Origin: a virus
Reading direction: 5' to 3' (one strand)
DNA length: 39,446 nt
Virus record (IMG/VR): IMGVR_UViG_3300030106_002400
Span: 1 to 39,446 of that record
Under the pieces are notes generated by a model. It did not search any database. It saw only the letters and a list, made by a program, of their open reading frames with translations, and was not told the DNA's origin. This document shows positions 5,011 through 12,877 of the stretch, piece after piece. Within the stretch, counting starts at the first letter, position 1; each line of letters starts with the position of its first letter. A program made the position numbers and the translations under genes.

Positions 5011-5199
5011 ATGGATCAATTCAAGAAGTATGAATTCACCATTAAGGTGAAGACTAATCATAACCCTACGCAAGCTATCGCTGAGATAATAGCTGCACTC
5101 AAGGGTATGTTACCTGTTCTTTCTATTGAACATCGTTTAATAGAAGAACGTCCAACAAGTGATGAGCACCATGGAGGTATTGTCGATGATGATACCTAA
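5011..5199 (+). CDS. Small early protein of unknown function
   Basis: A 62-residue protein with an N-terminal strand (KYEFTIKVKTNHNPTQ), an Ala/Ile helix (AIAEIIAALKGMLP), a second strand and an acidic His/Asp-rich tail. The order resembles a half ferredoxin-like fold, but that is only a guess. It follows the terminator-like hairpin. The next gene begins within its last codons in a different frame at 5186, led by a strong Shine-Dalgarno inside this gene. Confidence 0.6.
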   Translation: MDQFKKYEFTIKVKTNHNPTQAIAEIIAALKGMLPVLSIEHRLIEERPTSDEHHGGIVDDDT

Positions 5200-5326
5200 C
5201 TGGCAACATCACTCAAAGAAAGAACAAGGACGCACCCTGAAACCTCAGGCTCTGCGTTCTTCTAAACAACAGCTTAAGGCTCTTAAGTTGAAACTTAACG
5301 TTCACAATCACGCGTCAAATCCATGA
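5186..5326 (+). CDS. Small basic protein
   Basis: A 46-residue protein rich in Lys, Gln and His (KKEQGRTLKPQALRSSKQ, then QLKALKLKLN). The start is well supported: GGAGG at 5173-5177 lies eight bases before ATG 5186. The last codons overlap the next start as ATGA at 5323. A hairpin (CCTGA-AACC-TCAGG, near 5227-5240) is nested in the coding sequence, so part of this stretch may also act as RNA. The basic character could suit nucleic acid binding; no family is known to me. Confidence 0.5.
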   Translation: MMIPNWQHHSKKEQGRTLKPQALRSSKQQLKALKLKLNVHNHASNP

Positions 5327-5478
5327 ACAAATACCTCGTCACGCTTTCTAGTGGAAGGGATTTCATCCTTAACACTACGCAAAGTATATATGACGTCGCT
5401 TATCAAGCTTATGAGGAAGCTTGTTTAATGGACGATTACTTAGTTGACATAGAGGAAATTACAGATTACGATGTCTAA
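5323..5478 (+). CDS. Small acidic protein
   Basis: A 51-residue protein starting in an ATGA overlap. It begins with a short strand pair (KYLVTLSSGRDFILNT) and continues as an acidic helix (YDVAYQAYEEACLMDDYL), a shape like small phage proteins of the Arc-like or ferredoxin-like type. It overlaps the following, more conserved gene by eight bases. Function unknown. Confidence 0.55.
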   Translation: MNKYLVTLSSGRDFILNTTQSIYDVAYQAYEEACLMDDYLVDIEEITDYDV

Positions 5479-5794
5479 GAAGAAGCCTTATTTCCACAAT
5501 AACGTGGACGCCATCCGCCAAGCACCAGCTGAGTGGTTTGAATCAATACCGTATGATGACTTCATGGATTGGAAGACGGGTGGTTGGGAACTACCATCAT
5601 CAGTCAACTGTATTATCCGTGAACGTGATCTCGAAACTGGCAAAGTTACCGAGTATGTATACAAAAGGTCTAGTGCTGCTAGAAAGCGCTTAGCGATACA
5701 AATGCAAAAAGGAACTTCAGAGTTTACGGTGTGTGATGCTCAAGCAATTCATTTACTATCACCGCAAGAAGACTATGACGACCCACTCGCTTGA
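5471..5794 (+). CDS. Conserved cyanophage protein upstream of RNA polymerase
   Basis: A 107-residue protein. The segments PYDDFMDWKTGGWELPSSV and GTSEFTVCDAQAIHLL match a hypothetical protein I recall as widespread in marine cyanophages, of both podovirus and myovirus type. The middle (CIIRERDLETGKVTEYVYKR) reads as a beta hairpin, followed by a helix (SAARKRLAIQMQ). No biochemical function is known to me. It is overlapped by 20 bases by the next small gene, which in turn overlaps the RNA polymerase gene. Confidence 0.75.
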   Translation: MSKKKPYFHNNVDAIRQAPAEWFESIPYDDFMDWKTGGWELPSSVNCIIRERDLETGKVTEYVYKRSSAARKRLAIQMQKGTSEFTVCDAQAIHLLSPQEDYDDPLA

Positions 5795-5930
5795 TGATAT
5801 AATCTCTTATGAGAAGCAAGCACTTGACATGCTTCCATTAGATCATCCTCATTATGAGGAGATTAAGCAACTATTAATTGATCAAGTTAACGAGAACATC
5901 GAAGATTATGCCAACACCCTTCGAGATTGA
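5775..5930 (+). CDS. Small acidic helical protein overlapping RNA polymerase
   Basis: A 51-residue protein (LDDIISYEKQALDMLPLDH, then YEEIKQLLIDQVNENIEDYA) that should form two amphipathic helices. I placed the start at ATG 5775, where it overlaps the previous gene by 20 bases; a TTG further up is possible. Its 3' end overlaps the polymerase start by 23 bases. It could be a helper or inhibitor of a polymerase, but only its position suggests this. Confidence 0.55.
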   Translation: MTTHSLDDIISYEKQALDMLPLDHPHYEEIKQLLIDQVNENIEDYANTLRD

Positions 5931-8241
5931 TGAACAAATTAAACTCGAAAGAGCTCAGATAGCTCAAGGACTCAAACGACTTAGAGATAATACTTCTAAG
6001 TTAGAAGAGAAGAGCTATGCCTCTGCTACTGTGTACGGTATTACTTCAATTGATGCTTTGCTACCTCTTGTTGTTGAGCGTATCAAGGATACAAACAACC
6101 GAATAAAAGAAGGTAAGACAGGTAAGTCATTCAAAGAGATACAACAATACCTGTCAGACCTTGAACCTCTTGCTTCCGCTGCTATCGCATGTAAACTAAC
6201 CTTTGATAAAGTATTTAGTTACAAAGAAGGTAGTAATCAGATCGTCAATGTATGTGATTCTATCGGACATGCAGTAGAAGATGAGTGCCAAATGAGACAC
6301 TATGAGACTAATGCACCTGGATTACTTAACGTATTAAAAGAGAACTACTGGCATAAATCCATAGGTACACATCAGAAGATTGTTGTGATTCAAACACTAA
6401 TGAATCGATATGATGTTAAACCTTGGACGGCATGGGGTAGATCTAACAGAGTTAAGTTAGGTGCTTGGTTATTAGATTGCATTATGGAAACCAGTGGTTG
6501 GTTCTATAAAGATATGCGACAAGAAGGGAGGCGTAGGGTTAATTATGTAATACCCACACCTGAATTCATTGCTATCAAGGACAAAGTTATGCAAGACAGT
6601 GAGTTATTTGCTCCACTTGCTTGGCCAATGTTGATAGAACCTAACGATTGGGGTAAGAAACCAGGTGGTTACTTGCTTAATGAGGTAATGCATGGTCATG
6701 AAATGGTACGGAGAGGCGATAGGACATGTATACAGGGAGAAACACCAATCGCTTTCCTGAACAAGATTCAGAAGGTAGGTTACAAGCTAAACACCTTCAC
6801 TGTAAACGTAGCCGAACAGCTCTGTGAGAAAGGGATACAGATAGGTAAGTTTATACCTATCATAGAAATGTCTCTCCCACCCAAACCTCCTGATATAGCA
6901 GACAACAAGGATGCTCGTAAGAGTTACCGGAGAGCTGCTGCGGAGGTTATGAATAGGAATGCTAATGCCTTCCGTCGTTCTTGTAGGACAAGGATGACAA
7001 TGGAGGCAGTGAGAAGGTTTAAAGGTAAGGAGTTCTTTATTCCGTGGTCTTTTGATTACAGAGGTAGAGCTTATCCTATACCTGCATTCCTAACACCACA
7101 AGATACTGACTTTGGTAAATCATTGATAAGATTTTCTAATGAGTCAATGTTGACTGGTGATGCTTATGACTGGTTATCCTTCCAATGTGCTACTACATAT
7201 GGTCTTGATAAGGCTACTATGGAGGAAAGGTTACAATGGACAAAGGATAATATATTCACAATCACGCGTGTTGCGCTTGATCCTATAGATAATATAGGAG
7301 ATTGGGAAGCAGCTGAGGAACCTTGGCAATTTTTAGCAGCATGTGATGAGTATTATCACTGTGTTATCTTACAAGATAGAAAGTCAACTGGTTTACCTGT
7401 AGCAACAGACGCTACATGTAGTGGTCTACAGATCCTAGCTGGTTTAGCTAGAGATAAAAAGACAGCACAACTCGTCAATGTGGTGCCTGCTGTACGACCT
7501 CAAGACGCTTATAAGGTTGTGGCTGAAGTTTCCAAATGGAACATTCCTGATCAATTGCGACAGATTTGGGACCGTAAGTGTGTTAAACGTACGGTTATGA
7601 CTATCCCTTACAACGCCAAACCTTTCTCTAACCGCACCTACATTAGGGACGCATTGTTAGAGAAGAACATCGAGATAGACAAGGATGAGCTCACACAGAT
7701 CGTACAAGCCGTCAGGATGGCAATGGATAAAATTGTCCCTGGTCCTATGTCTGTCATGAAATGGATAGAAGAGGAAGTAGCTAAAGCTATTACTAGAGGT
7801 GAGCAGTATTTAAAATGGGTTACCCCATCTGGATTTATTGTTCATCAACGAATCATGAAGAAGAAAACTGAAATACTTAAACTTCAGTTACTTGGGAATT
7901 GTAAATTAAGTGTAGCTACAGATGATACAAACGAGGTAGATAGAGCTAGGCATAAGGCAGCAACCGCTCCTAACCTAATACATTCTCTAGATGCTAGCTT
8001 GTTACATCTAAGTACTATGCGATTTGATGCTCCCATTGCTTTGATACATGATTCAGTACTATGTAGAGCTACTGATATGTCTATTCTGTCTTGTTTGGTC
8101 AGAGAAACCTATATGGAACTCTTTGCTAAGCAAGATTACTTAACCGACTTTGCTTCTCAAATAGGAGCAGAGACTGAACCTCCGATCATTGGAGACTTAG
8201 AACCCTCCACAGTGATTGACTCCACTTATTTTTTCTGTTGA
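5908..8241 (+). CDS. Phage single-subunit DNA-dependent RNA polymerase (T7 gp1-like)
   Basis: A 777-residue protein from ATG 5908, somewhat shorter than T7 RNA polymerase (883 residues), as in other cyanopodoviruses. Catalytic motifs are in order: WSFDYRGRAYP (380-390); DATCSGLQ with Asp501, the T7 Asp537 equivalent; KRTVMTIPY with Lys560 and Tyr568, matching T7 Lys631 and Tyr639 with identical spacing; and LIHDS with His714 and Asp715, the T7 His811/Asp812 pair. The C-terminus ends in aromatic residues (TYFFC), recalling the FAFA end of T7. It should transcribe the middle and late genes from phage-specific promoters, which I could not identify. Confidence 0.97.
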   Translation: MPTPFEIDEQIKLERAQIAQGLKRLRDNTSKLEEKSYASATVYGITSIDALLPLVVERIKDTNNRIKEGKTGKSFKEIQQYLSDLEPLASAAIACKLTFDKVFSYKEGSNQIVNVCDSIGHAVEDECQMRHYETNAPGLLNVLKENYWHKSIGTHQKIVVIQTLMNRYDVKPWTAWGRSNRVKLGAWLLDCIMETSGWFYKDMRQEGRRRVNYVIPTPEFIAIKDKVMQDSELFAPLAWPMLIEPNDWGKKPGGYLLNEVMHGHEMVRRGDRTCIQGETPIAFLNKIQKVGYKLNTFTVNVAEQLCEKGIQIGKFIPIIEMSLPPKPPDIADNKDARKSYRRAAAEVMNRNANAFRRSCRTRMTMEAVRRFKGKEFFIPWSFDYRGRAYPIPAFLTPQDTDFGKSLIRFSNESMLTGDAYDWLSFQCATTYGLDKATMEERLQWTKDNIFTITRVALDPIDNIGDWEAAEEPWQFLAACDEYYHCVILQDRKSTGLPVATDATCSGLQILAGLARDKKTAQLVNVVPAVRPQDAYKVVAEVSKWNIPDQLRQIWDRKCVKRTVMTIPYNAKPFSNRTYIRDALLEKNIEIDKDELTQIVQAVRMAMDKIVPGPMSVMKWIEEEVAKAITRGEQYLKWVTPSGFIVHQRIMKKKTEILKLQLLGNCKLSVATDDTNEVDRARHKAATAPNLIHSLDASLLHLSTMRFDAPIALIHDSVLCRATDMSILSCLVRETYMELFAKQDYLTDFASQIGAETEPPIIGDLEPSTVIDSTYFFC

Positions 8242-8243
8242 CC

Positions 8244-8726
8244 ATGACTACCATCCAACGTATCAAGCACGCTCATTGTGAAAATTTGACTGCTGCTGTC
8301 TGTCCTTCTTTACGGAGGGTAGATAGAGCACGATCAATTCGTGAGTACACCACTGACGACTTCGAGCATATTCCTACTCTTCAATTAGGTGAAGACAAAA
8401 AGGGAAAAGGTAATGTCAATCAAATTCATCCCACCAAAGCTGATTTTCTCATCGTTCATAAATCAGATAACGAGCACATCGTTGTCACTATGGAAGAGGT
8501 GTTCCCGTTGTTGACCCGGCAACACACTGTTCACCCATGGGGGTGCGCTAGCGTAACATCAAAAAAACTATGTAAGGAATACGGACCTTGGTTATCTACA
8601 GAGCATCTGAATGATGCTGTTGAAGCTGCAGCGTATCGTGCTCTTAATGCTACTGCATTCAAAGCTCGTCAGGCAAAAGCACGGGATGAGCTGTTTGCCC
8701 ACAAGGATAGACTGAATGCTATCTAA
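8244..8726 (+). CDS. Protein of unknown function after RNA polymerase
   Basis: A 160-residue protein whose ATG lies three bases after the polymerase stop; an in-frame TTG at 8238 would add two residues. It has a polar N-terminal half with an Asp/Lys-rich linker (LGEDKKGKGNVNQ), a strand pair (DFLIVHKSDNEHIVVTMEE) and an Ala-rich helical C-terminus (AVEAAAYRALNATAFKARQ). I do not recognise the family. Its last 11 bases overlap the methyltransferase gene, so the two are probably co-translated and may act together. Confidence 0.75.
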   Translation: MTTIQRIKHAHCENLTAAVCPSLRRVDRARSIREYTTDDFEHIPTLQLGEDKKGKGNVNQIHPTKADFLIVHKSDNEHIVVTMEEVFPLLTRQHTVHPWGCASVTSKKLCKEYGPWLSTEHLNDAVEAAAYRALNATAFKARQAKARDELFAHKDRLNAI

Positions 8727-9462
8727 TCAAGACTGTCTAGATTTTCTAGAAACTATTGATTCTAACTCAGTCGATCTAGTACTCACTGATCCCCCTTACT
8801 TTATTGGCTTTGATGGTGGTAAGGGTTGGGACAGTCAGTGGTCAAGTGAAGCTGAGTATCTTCATTGGTGTACTCAATGGACAAAAGAATGCGAGCGTGT
8901 TCTAAAACCTAACAGGATGTTGCTAGTATTTGGTACTCTCAAGACTGATACTTTTCTCAAGTATAAGTTAGATGTATTGAATACACAGACTTCACTGTAT
9001 CCCCAAAATGAGATCATTTGGTCTTACAACTGGGGAGGTAGGACTAAGAAGAACTTTGCTCGTAAGCATGAGTACACATGGTGTTACTCAAAGGGTCCTG
9101 AATTTCTATTCAATGCTGATGACGTACGCATTGAACGTAAGGTAAAGAAGAACTTGAGGACGGGTGAACCGTACTCAAAAGGTACAATCCCAACTAGTAT
9201 ATGGGAATACAACAACCACACAACATCTGCTGATCATTGTGGTTGGCATCCAACAGCCAAGAACCTTACTGTTCTTGAACGAATGATCCGAGCATACACA
9301 CATCCCAATGATGTAGTGCTTGATTGTTTCATGGGATCTGGATCTACTGCTATTGCTGCTGAGCGAACTGAACGGCAGTGGATAGGATGTGAAAAAGATC
9401 CTGACTATTTTAAACTTGCACAAACCAGAATTAACACACATGCTTTACCCATCACTATTTGA
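8716..9462 (+). CDS. DNA methyltransferase, beta-class (N6-adenine or N4-cytosine)
   Basis: A 248-residue enzyme with the beta-class order of motifs: catalytic DPPY (25-28) comes first and the S-adenosylmethionine-binding FMGSGST (205-211) near the end, preceded by the HPTAK element (178-182) typical of this class. DPPY favours amino-group methylation of adenine, but N4-cytosine cannot be excluded. No restriction endonuclease gene is seen beside it, so it is an orphan enzyme that probably protects phage DNA from host nucleases or marks it. It sits between RNA polymerase and SSB, in the replication block. Confidence 0.93.
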   Translation: MLSNQDCLDFLETIDSNSVDLVLTDPPYFIGFDGGKGWDSQWSSEAEYLHWCTQWTKECERVLKPNRMLLVFGTLKTDTFLKYKLDVLNTQTSLYPQNEIIWSYNWGGRTKKNFARKHEYTWCYSKGPEFLFNADDVRIERKVKKNLRTGEPYSKGTIPTSIWEYNNHTTSADHCGWHPTAKNLTVLERMIRAYTHPNDVVLDCFMGSGSTAIAAERTERQWIGCEKDPDYFKLAQTRINTHALPITI

Positions 9463-9661
9463 TTCCTTCTTTGCTCCGACTAGAGTTATTGTGGTCTCCG
9501 AAGAGAGACTCAAGGCTGCTGAGCTGAAGGCAAAAAGAGAACAACTTGAAGCCCTAGACACTAGAATCAAAGATCTAACTTCCTATCGTGAATCCTTAAC
9601 CAAGGAAATCGAAGAAGCTGATCAACCTCAATCATTAGAAGAGGCATTGACTGGTGGCTAG
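9440..9661 (+). CDS. Small coiled-coil protein
   Basis: A 73-residue protein from ATG 9440; an upstream GTG at 9389 is in frame but would lie deep inside the methyltransferase gene. It begins with an aromatic segment (MLYPSLFDSFFAPTRVIVV), followed by a long charged helix (EERLKAAELKAKREQLEAL, and onwards) that is a likely coiled coil. I recall cyanophage proteins with the same YPSLFDSFFAP-type start; their function is unknown. It overlaps both neighbours (23 and 8 bases). Confidence 0.7.
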   Translation: MLYPSLFDSFFAPTRVIVVSEERLKAAELKAKREQLEALDTRIKDLTSYRESLTKEIEEADQPQSLEEALTGG

Positions 9662-10229
9662 AACTATTCACAAAACTGACGAACCTGCAACACTTGAGGG
9701 TTTCCAGGCTATACTAACTCCTAGTAAGTTTGGTTATTCACTCTCGGCTGTGGTCGATTCTAAACTAATCGACAAGCTAGAAACAGAGAGGTCTGAAGTC
9801 CTTAAATGGGCTGAGTCCAAGCTCAAGAACCCTAAGAGATCTACACTCAAACCAGAACCCTGGGAAGAGGTATCTGAAGGGAAGTATAAAATTAAATTCT
9901 CTTGGAATGAAGAGAACCGTCCTCCTGTGGTAGACACGGAGGGCACACCTGTACGTGATACAAAAACACCGCTTTATGCTGGATCAACTGTTAACCTGGG
10001 TTTCTACCAGAAGCCATATATTCTTCGGGATGGGGTTACCTATGGTAGTTCTCTTAAGCTGGTTGGTGTACAGATTATCTCAGTAAAAAGTGACGCTGGA
10101 ATAGATACTGGCGATTTAGATGCTAATGAAGTAGCCGAATTATTTGGTACAACATCGGGTTTTAAGACAGCTGACCCTAACGTCACTCCTACCACCGATG
10201 TAAATGCCGAAGAAGAGGACGACTTCTAA
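9654..10229 (+). CDS. Single-stranded DNA-binding protein (T7 gp2.5-like)
   Basis: A 191-residue protein with a GTG start (VARTIHK) eight bases inside the previous gene. The body reads as an OB-fold with many strand segments (KYKIKFSWNEENRPPVV, GSTVNLGFYQKPYIL, LKLVGVQIISVKS). The tail is acidic and ends in a terminal Phe (NAEEEDDF), the hallmark of gp2.5-type SSBs, where it docks the polymerase and helicase. Position, just before an endonuclease and the primase-helicase, is the T7 order. It should coat single-stranded DNA and coordinate the fork. Confidence 0.88.
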   Translation: MARTIHKTDEPATLEGFQAILTPSKFGYSLSAVVDSKLIDKLETERSEVLKWAESKLKNPKRSTLKPEPWEEVSEGKYKIKFSWNEENRPPVVDTEGTPVRDTKTPLYAGSTVNLGFYQKPYILRDGVTYGSSLKLVGVQIISVKSDAGIDTGDLDANEVAELFGTTSGFKTADPNVTPTTDVNAEEEDDF

Positions 10230-10578
10230 ATTTAGGTCTAAACTTGAGGAGAGAGTTGCTGAACTCCTCCAAATGTTTGCCATTGATTACGAATATGAAT
10301 CTAAACGAGTACCTTATACCATTCAGCATCATTACTGTCCTGATTTCATACTACCTAACAACGTACACCTTGAAACCAAAGGATATTGGGATGCAACGGA
10401 TCGTCGTAAGATCCTCGCAGTCAAGAAAGATAACCCAGACTTAGATCTGCGAATGATCTTTCAATCACCATACAACAAAATATCAAAGAAAAGTAAGACG
10501 ACCTATGCTATGTGGTGTGAAAAGCATGATATACCATGGGCGTCTTACAAGAAAATTCCACTCGATTGGTTACTATGA
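10204..10578 (+). CDS. Holliday-junction endonuclease I (T7 gp3-like)
   Basis: A 124-residue nuclease. The T7 endonuclease I catalytic set is present: Glu in KLEERV, Asp in CPDFILP, and Glu and Lys in LETKG, the PD-(D/E)XK arrangement. The fragment DYEYESKRVPYTI and the C-terminal WCEKHDIPWASYK also match T7. It resolves branched DNA before packaging and helps degrade host DNA. It overlaps the SSB gene by 26 bases and the primase gene by four (ATGA). Confidence 0.93.
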   Translation: MPKKRTTSKFRSKLEERVAELLQMFAIDYEYESKRVPYTIQHHYCPDFILPNNVHLETKGYWDATDRRKILAVKKDNPDLDLRMIFQSPYNKISKKSKTTYAMWCEKHDIPWASYKKIPLDWLL

Positions 10579-12146
10579 CCAACGAATTTATAAGGCACAT
10601 GCCGTGCCCTGAATGTGGCTCATCAGATGCTAATTCTGTGTACTCTGATGGGCATACTTACTGCTTTGTGTGCCATACACGTAAGGCAGGGAATGTTGAC
10701 TTTGTTCACAATCACATGTCGAAAGATGTCCACCTTAAAGGGTCAGCCGAAAGGCTGCAGAAGAGAAACATATCAGAAAAAACCAACTCCTTTTATCGCA
10801 TCTTTCGTGATGGGAATACTTTACGGTTTCCTTATTTCACAGGTGACGGTATACTTAAAGGTGTAAAAATCAAAACCAAACAGAAAGATTTTATCTATGA
10901 AGGAGTTTCCACTGATACCTTATTTGGTCAGCATTTGTTTCCTAGTAGCGGTAAACGTATTGTTATTACTGAAGGTGAGCTAGATGCTGCCAGCTGCTAT
11001 GAGGCAATGCCTAGTTGGCCAATGGTATCGTTACCGCATGGAGCTGCGAGTGCTAAGAAAGATATACAAAAACAAATCCCATTATTTCAAGGCTATGATG
11101 AGATCGTATTGTTCTTCGATGCTGACGAGGCTGGGCGTCAGGCGACGGAGGAGGCTGCAAGCATCCTTCCACCTGGCAAGGTCAAGATCGCTCGCCTCCA
11201 GGGCTACAAGGACGCCTCTGACGCATTACAAGATGGCAATGCTGAAGCGATTCGAAGAGCGATATGGGACGCTAAGCCCTATAGACCTGATGGAATTATC
11301 GATGCAGAAACGTTACGGGATCTAGTAACAACACCACAGAAACCATTCGACCATGAGTATCCGTTCCAAGGACTTAATAAGAAATTACACGGGATCAGGT
11401 ATGGAGAACTTACAACATTTACTGCTGGCTCTGGTTCAGGAAAGACCTCAATCATGCGTCACATTGCGACTCACCTCCTCGAAAGTGGGGAATCGGTTGG
11501 GATCCTGGAGCTTGAAGCAAGCAATAGACGAACAGCACTTGGATTGATGTCCACAGCTGTAGGTAAGAACTTACATATCGGAGAACATGACGAAAAAGAA
11601 CTTGACGCCGCCTTTTCTGATTCTATTGCCCATTGGAATCTTTATCTTTTTGATGGGTTTGGAAGCTTTGATCCAGATATCATCTATAACAGGATTGAAT
11701 ATCTTGCCACCGGATTGGAATGTAAAGTCATTATTCTAGATCACCTTAGTATATTATTAAGTGGTCTTGAAGGTGATGAGAGGCGGATGATAGATACTAC
11801 TATGACTCGTTTACGGTCGTTAGTAGAGAGAACAGGGATAGCATTATTCCTTGTGTCACATTTAAGACGTGCTAGTAATGACAATCACTCACACGAAGAA
11901 GGAGGAAGAGTTAGCTTATCCTCCCTTAGAGGATCTCATAGTATTGCTCAAATTAGCGATTCGGTGGTTGCCCTCGAAAGAGATCAGCAAGCCGATGCTA
12001 AACGAGGCGTTACGACTGTTAGAGTCCTTAAGAATCGTTATTCAGGCGAAACTGGAATAGCTTGTCAACTAGATTACGACTTGTCCACTTGCAGATTTAA
12101 CGAACATGAAGTTGAACCCGAATTCAACCCCACAACAGACTTCTGA
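10575..12146 (+). CDS. DNA primase-helicase (T7 gp4-like)
   Basis: A 523-residue bifunctional replication protein from ATG 10575, in an ATGA overlap with the endonuclease gene. In order: a zinc-binding domain with Cys11, Cys14, Cys30 and Cys33; a TOPRIM primase domain with Glu133 (ITEGELD) and the FFDADEAG acidic pair (182-184); and a RecA-like DnaB-family helicase with Walker A GSGSGKT (285-291) and Walker B VIILD ending at Asp389. The C-terminus is acidic and ends in Phe (TTDF), as in T7 gp4, where it contacts the polymerase. It unwinds the fork and primes the lagging strand. Confidence 0.97.
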   Translation: MTNEFIRHMPCPECGSSDANSVYSDGHTYCFVCHTRKAGNVDFVHNHMSKDVHLKGSAERLQKRNISEKTNSFYRIFRDGNTLRFPYFTGDGILKGVKIKTKQKDFIYEGVSTDTLFGQHLFPSSGKRIVITEGELDAASCYEAMPSWPMVSLPHGAASAKKDIQKQIPLFQGYDEIVLFFDADEAGRQATEEAASILPPGKVKIARLQGYKDASDALQDGNAEAIRRAIWDAKPYRPDGIIDAETLRDLVTTPQKPFDHEYPFQGLNKKLHGIRYGELTTFTAGSGSGKTSIMRHIATHLLESGESVGILELEASNRRTALGLMSTAVGKNLHIGEHDEKELDAAFSDSIAHWNLYLFDGFGSFDPDIIYNRIEYLATGLECKVIILDHLSILLSGLEGDERRMIDTTMTRLRSLVERTGIALFLVSHLRRASNDNHSHEEGGRVSLSSLRGSHSIAQISDSVVALERDQQADAKRGVTTVRVLKNRYSGETGIACQLDYDLSTCRFNEHEVEPEFNPTTDF

Positions 12147-12354
12147 ATTACCCGATCCCGACTTAAGAGTTTGGGAACACCCTTGGAATCGGCATATGAA
12201 GAAGTTTGATGCTGAGAAAGAATTAGAGAACAGACTTAAAAAACCTAAACCACCTAGTAAAGAGGCAGTAGAACGTGCCAAATTCGTCGACAAAACCTAC
12301 CACTGGAGTGGGAACGATAGTGTTCGACCTAGAAACAAACGGACTTCTACATGA
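12106..12354 (+). CDS. Small protein between primase and polymerase exonuclease
   Basis: An 82-residue, Pro- and Lys-rich polar protein (LRVWEHPWNRHMKKFDAEKE, then KKPKPPSKEAVERAKFVD). It starts 41 bases inside the primase gene and its end overlaps the exonuclease gene by up to 80 bases in another frame. The WEHPWNRHMKKF and PPSKEAVERAKFV patches look conserved to me from cyanophage relatives, which favours a real gene; the last 15 or so residues may be arbitrary. T7 also has small genes (4.3, 4.5) here. Function unknown. Confidence 0.55.
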   Translation: MKLNPNSTPQQTSELPDPDLRVWEHPWNRHMKKFDAEKELENRLKKPKPPSKEAVERAKFVDKTYHWSGNDSVRPRNKRTST

Positions 12355-12877
12355 TGCTACCAGGATCCACTGTATGGCACTCCATTGGTGCGAAGATAAC
12401 CGCACCGAGACGTTCAATGATGAACCGTATGCGAAAGAAGTATCGAGTACCGATAAGAAATACTTGCCTATGGCTTGCGGGTATTCTATTACCACTGCAC
12501 TCGGTTGGCTCGAAGATGCGGAGTATATTGTTGGTCACAATATTATTGGGTTTGACATACCTATTATTAAAAAGCTCTACCCTTGGTTTAATCCTAGCGG
12601 TACTATTGTGGACACTCTTCTTTTATCTAGGTTATATCATCCTAATTTACTCGATATAGATAAAGCACATAATTGGAAACATATGCCATTACAATTATAT
12701 GGCAGACACTCTCTTGAGTCTTATGGGTACCGCTTAGGCGAGTACAAAGGAAACTTCAGTAAGACTACTGATTGGAAAGAATGGTCTCAAGAGATGGAAG
12801 ACTACTGTATTCAGGATGTTGCTGTGACTACAAAACTATGCAAACATTTCCACCCATACCTGGATGGGTCACGTTAG
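12275..12877 (+). CDS. DNA polymerase 3'-5' exonuclease domain, separate gene
   Basis: Up to 200 residues encoding only the proofreading half of a T7-type family A polymerase. Exonuclease motifs: FDLETN with Asp18 and Glu20 (T7 Asp5/Glu7), GHNIIGFDIP with Asp94, DTLLLSRL, and YCIQDVAVT with Tyr177 and Asp181 (T7 Asp174). No ATG fits; candidates are GTG 12275 or GTG 12308, the latter giving a T7-like N-terminus two residues before the IVFDLE strand. The frame ends right after the exonuclease domain, and the polymerase continues in another frame from 12838. The two products probably assemble, or a rare frameshift fuses them. Confidence 0.9.
   Translation: MPNSSTKPTTGVGTIVFDLETNGLLHDATRIHCMALHWCEDNRTETFNDEPYAKEVSSTDKKYLPMACGYSITTALGWLEDAEYIVGHNIIGFDIPIIKKLYPWFNPSGTIVDTLLLSRLYHPNLLDIDKAHNWKHMPLQLYGRHSLESYGYRLGEYKGNFSKTTDWKEWSQEMEDYCIQDVAVTTKLCKHFHPYLDGSR

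Noticed and set aside
5300-5305. A fourth GTTCAC before the start at 5323.
   Set aside because: It lies inside the coding sequence of the small basic gene (5186-5326), is missing the last C, and has no hairpin immediately upstream as in the other three cases.
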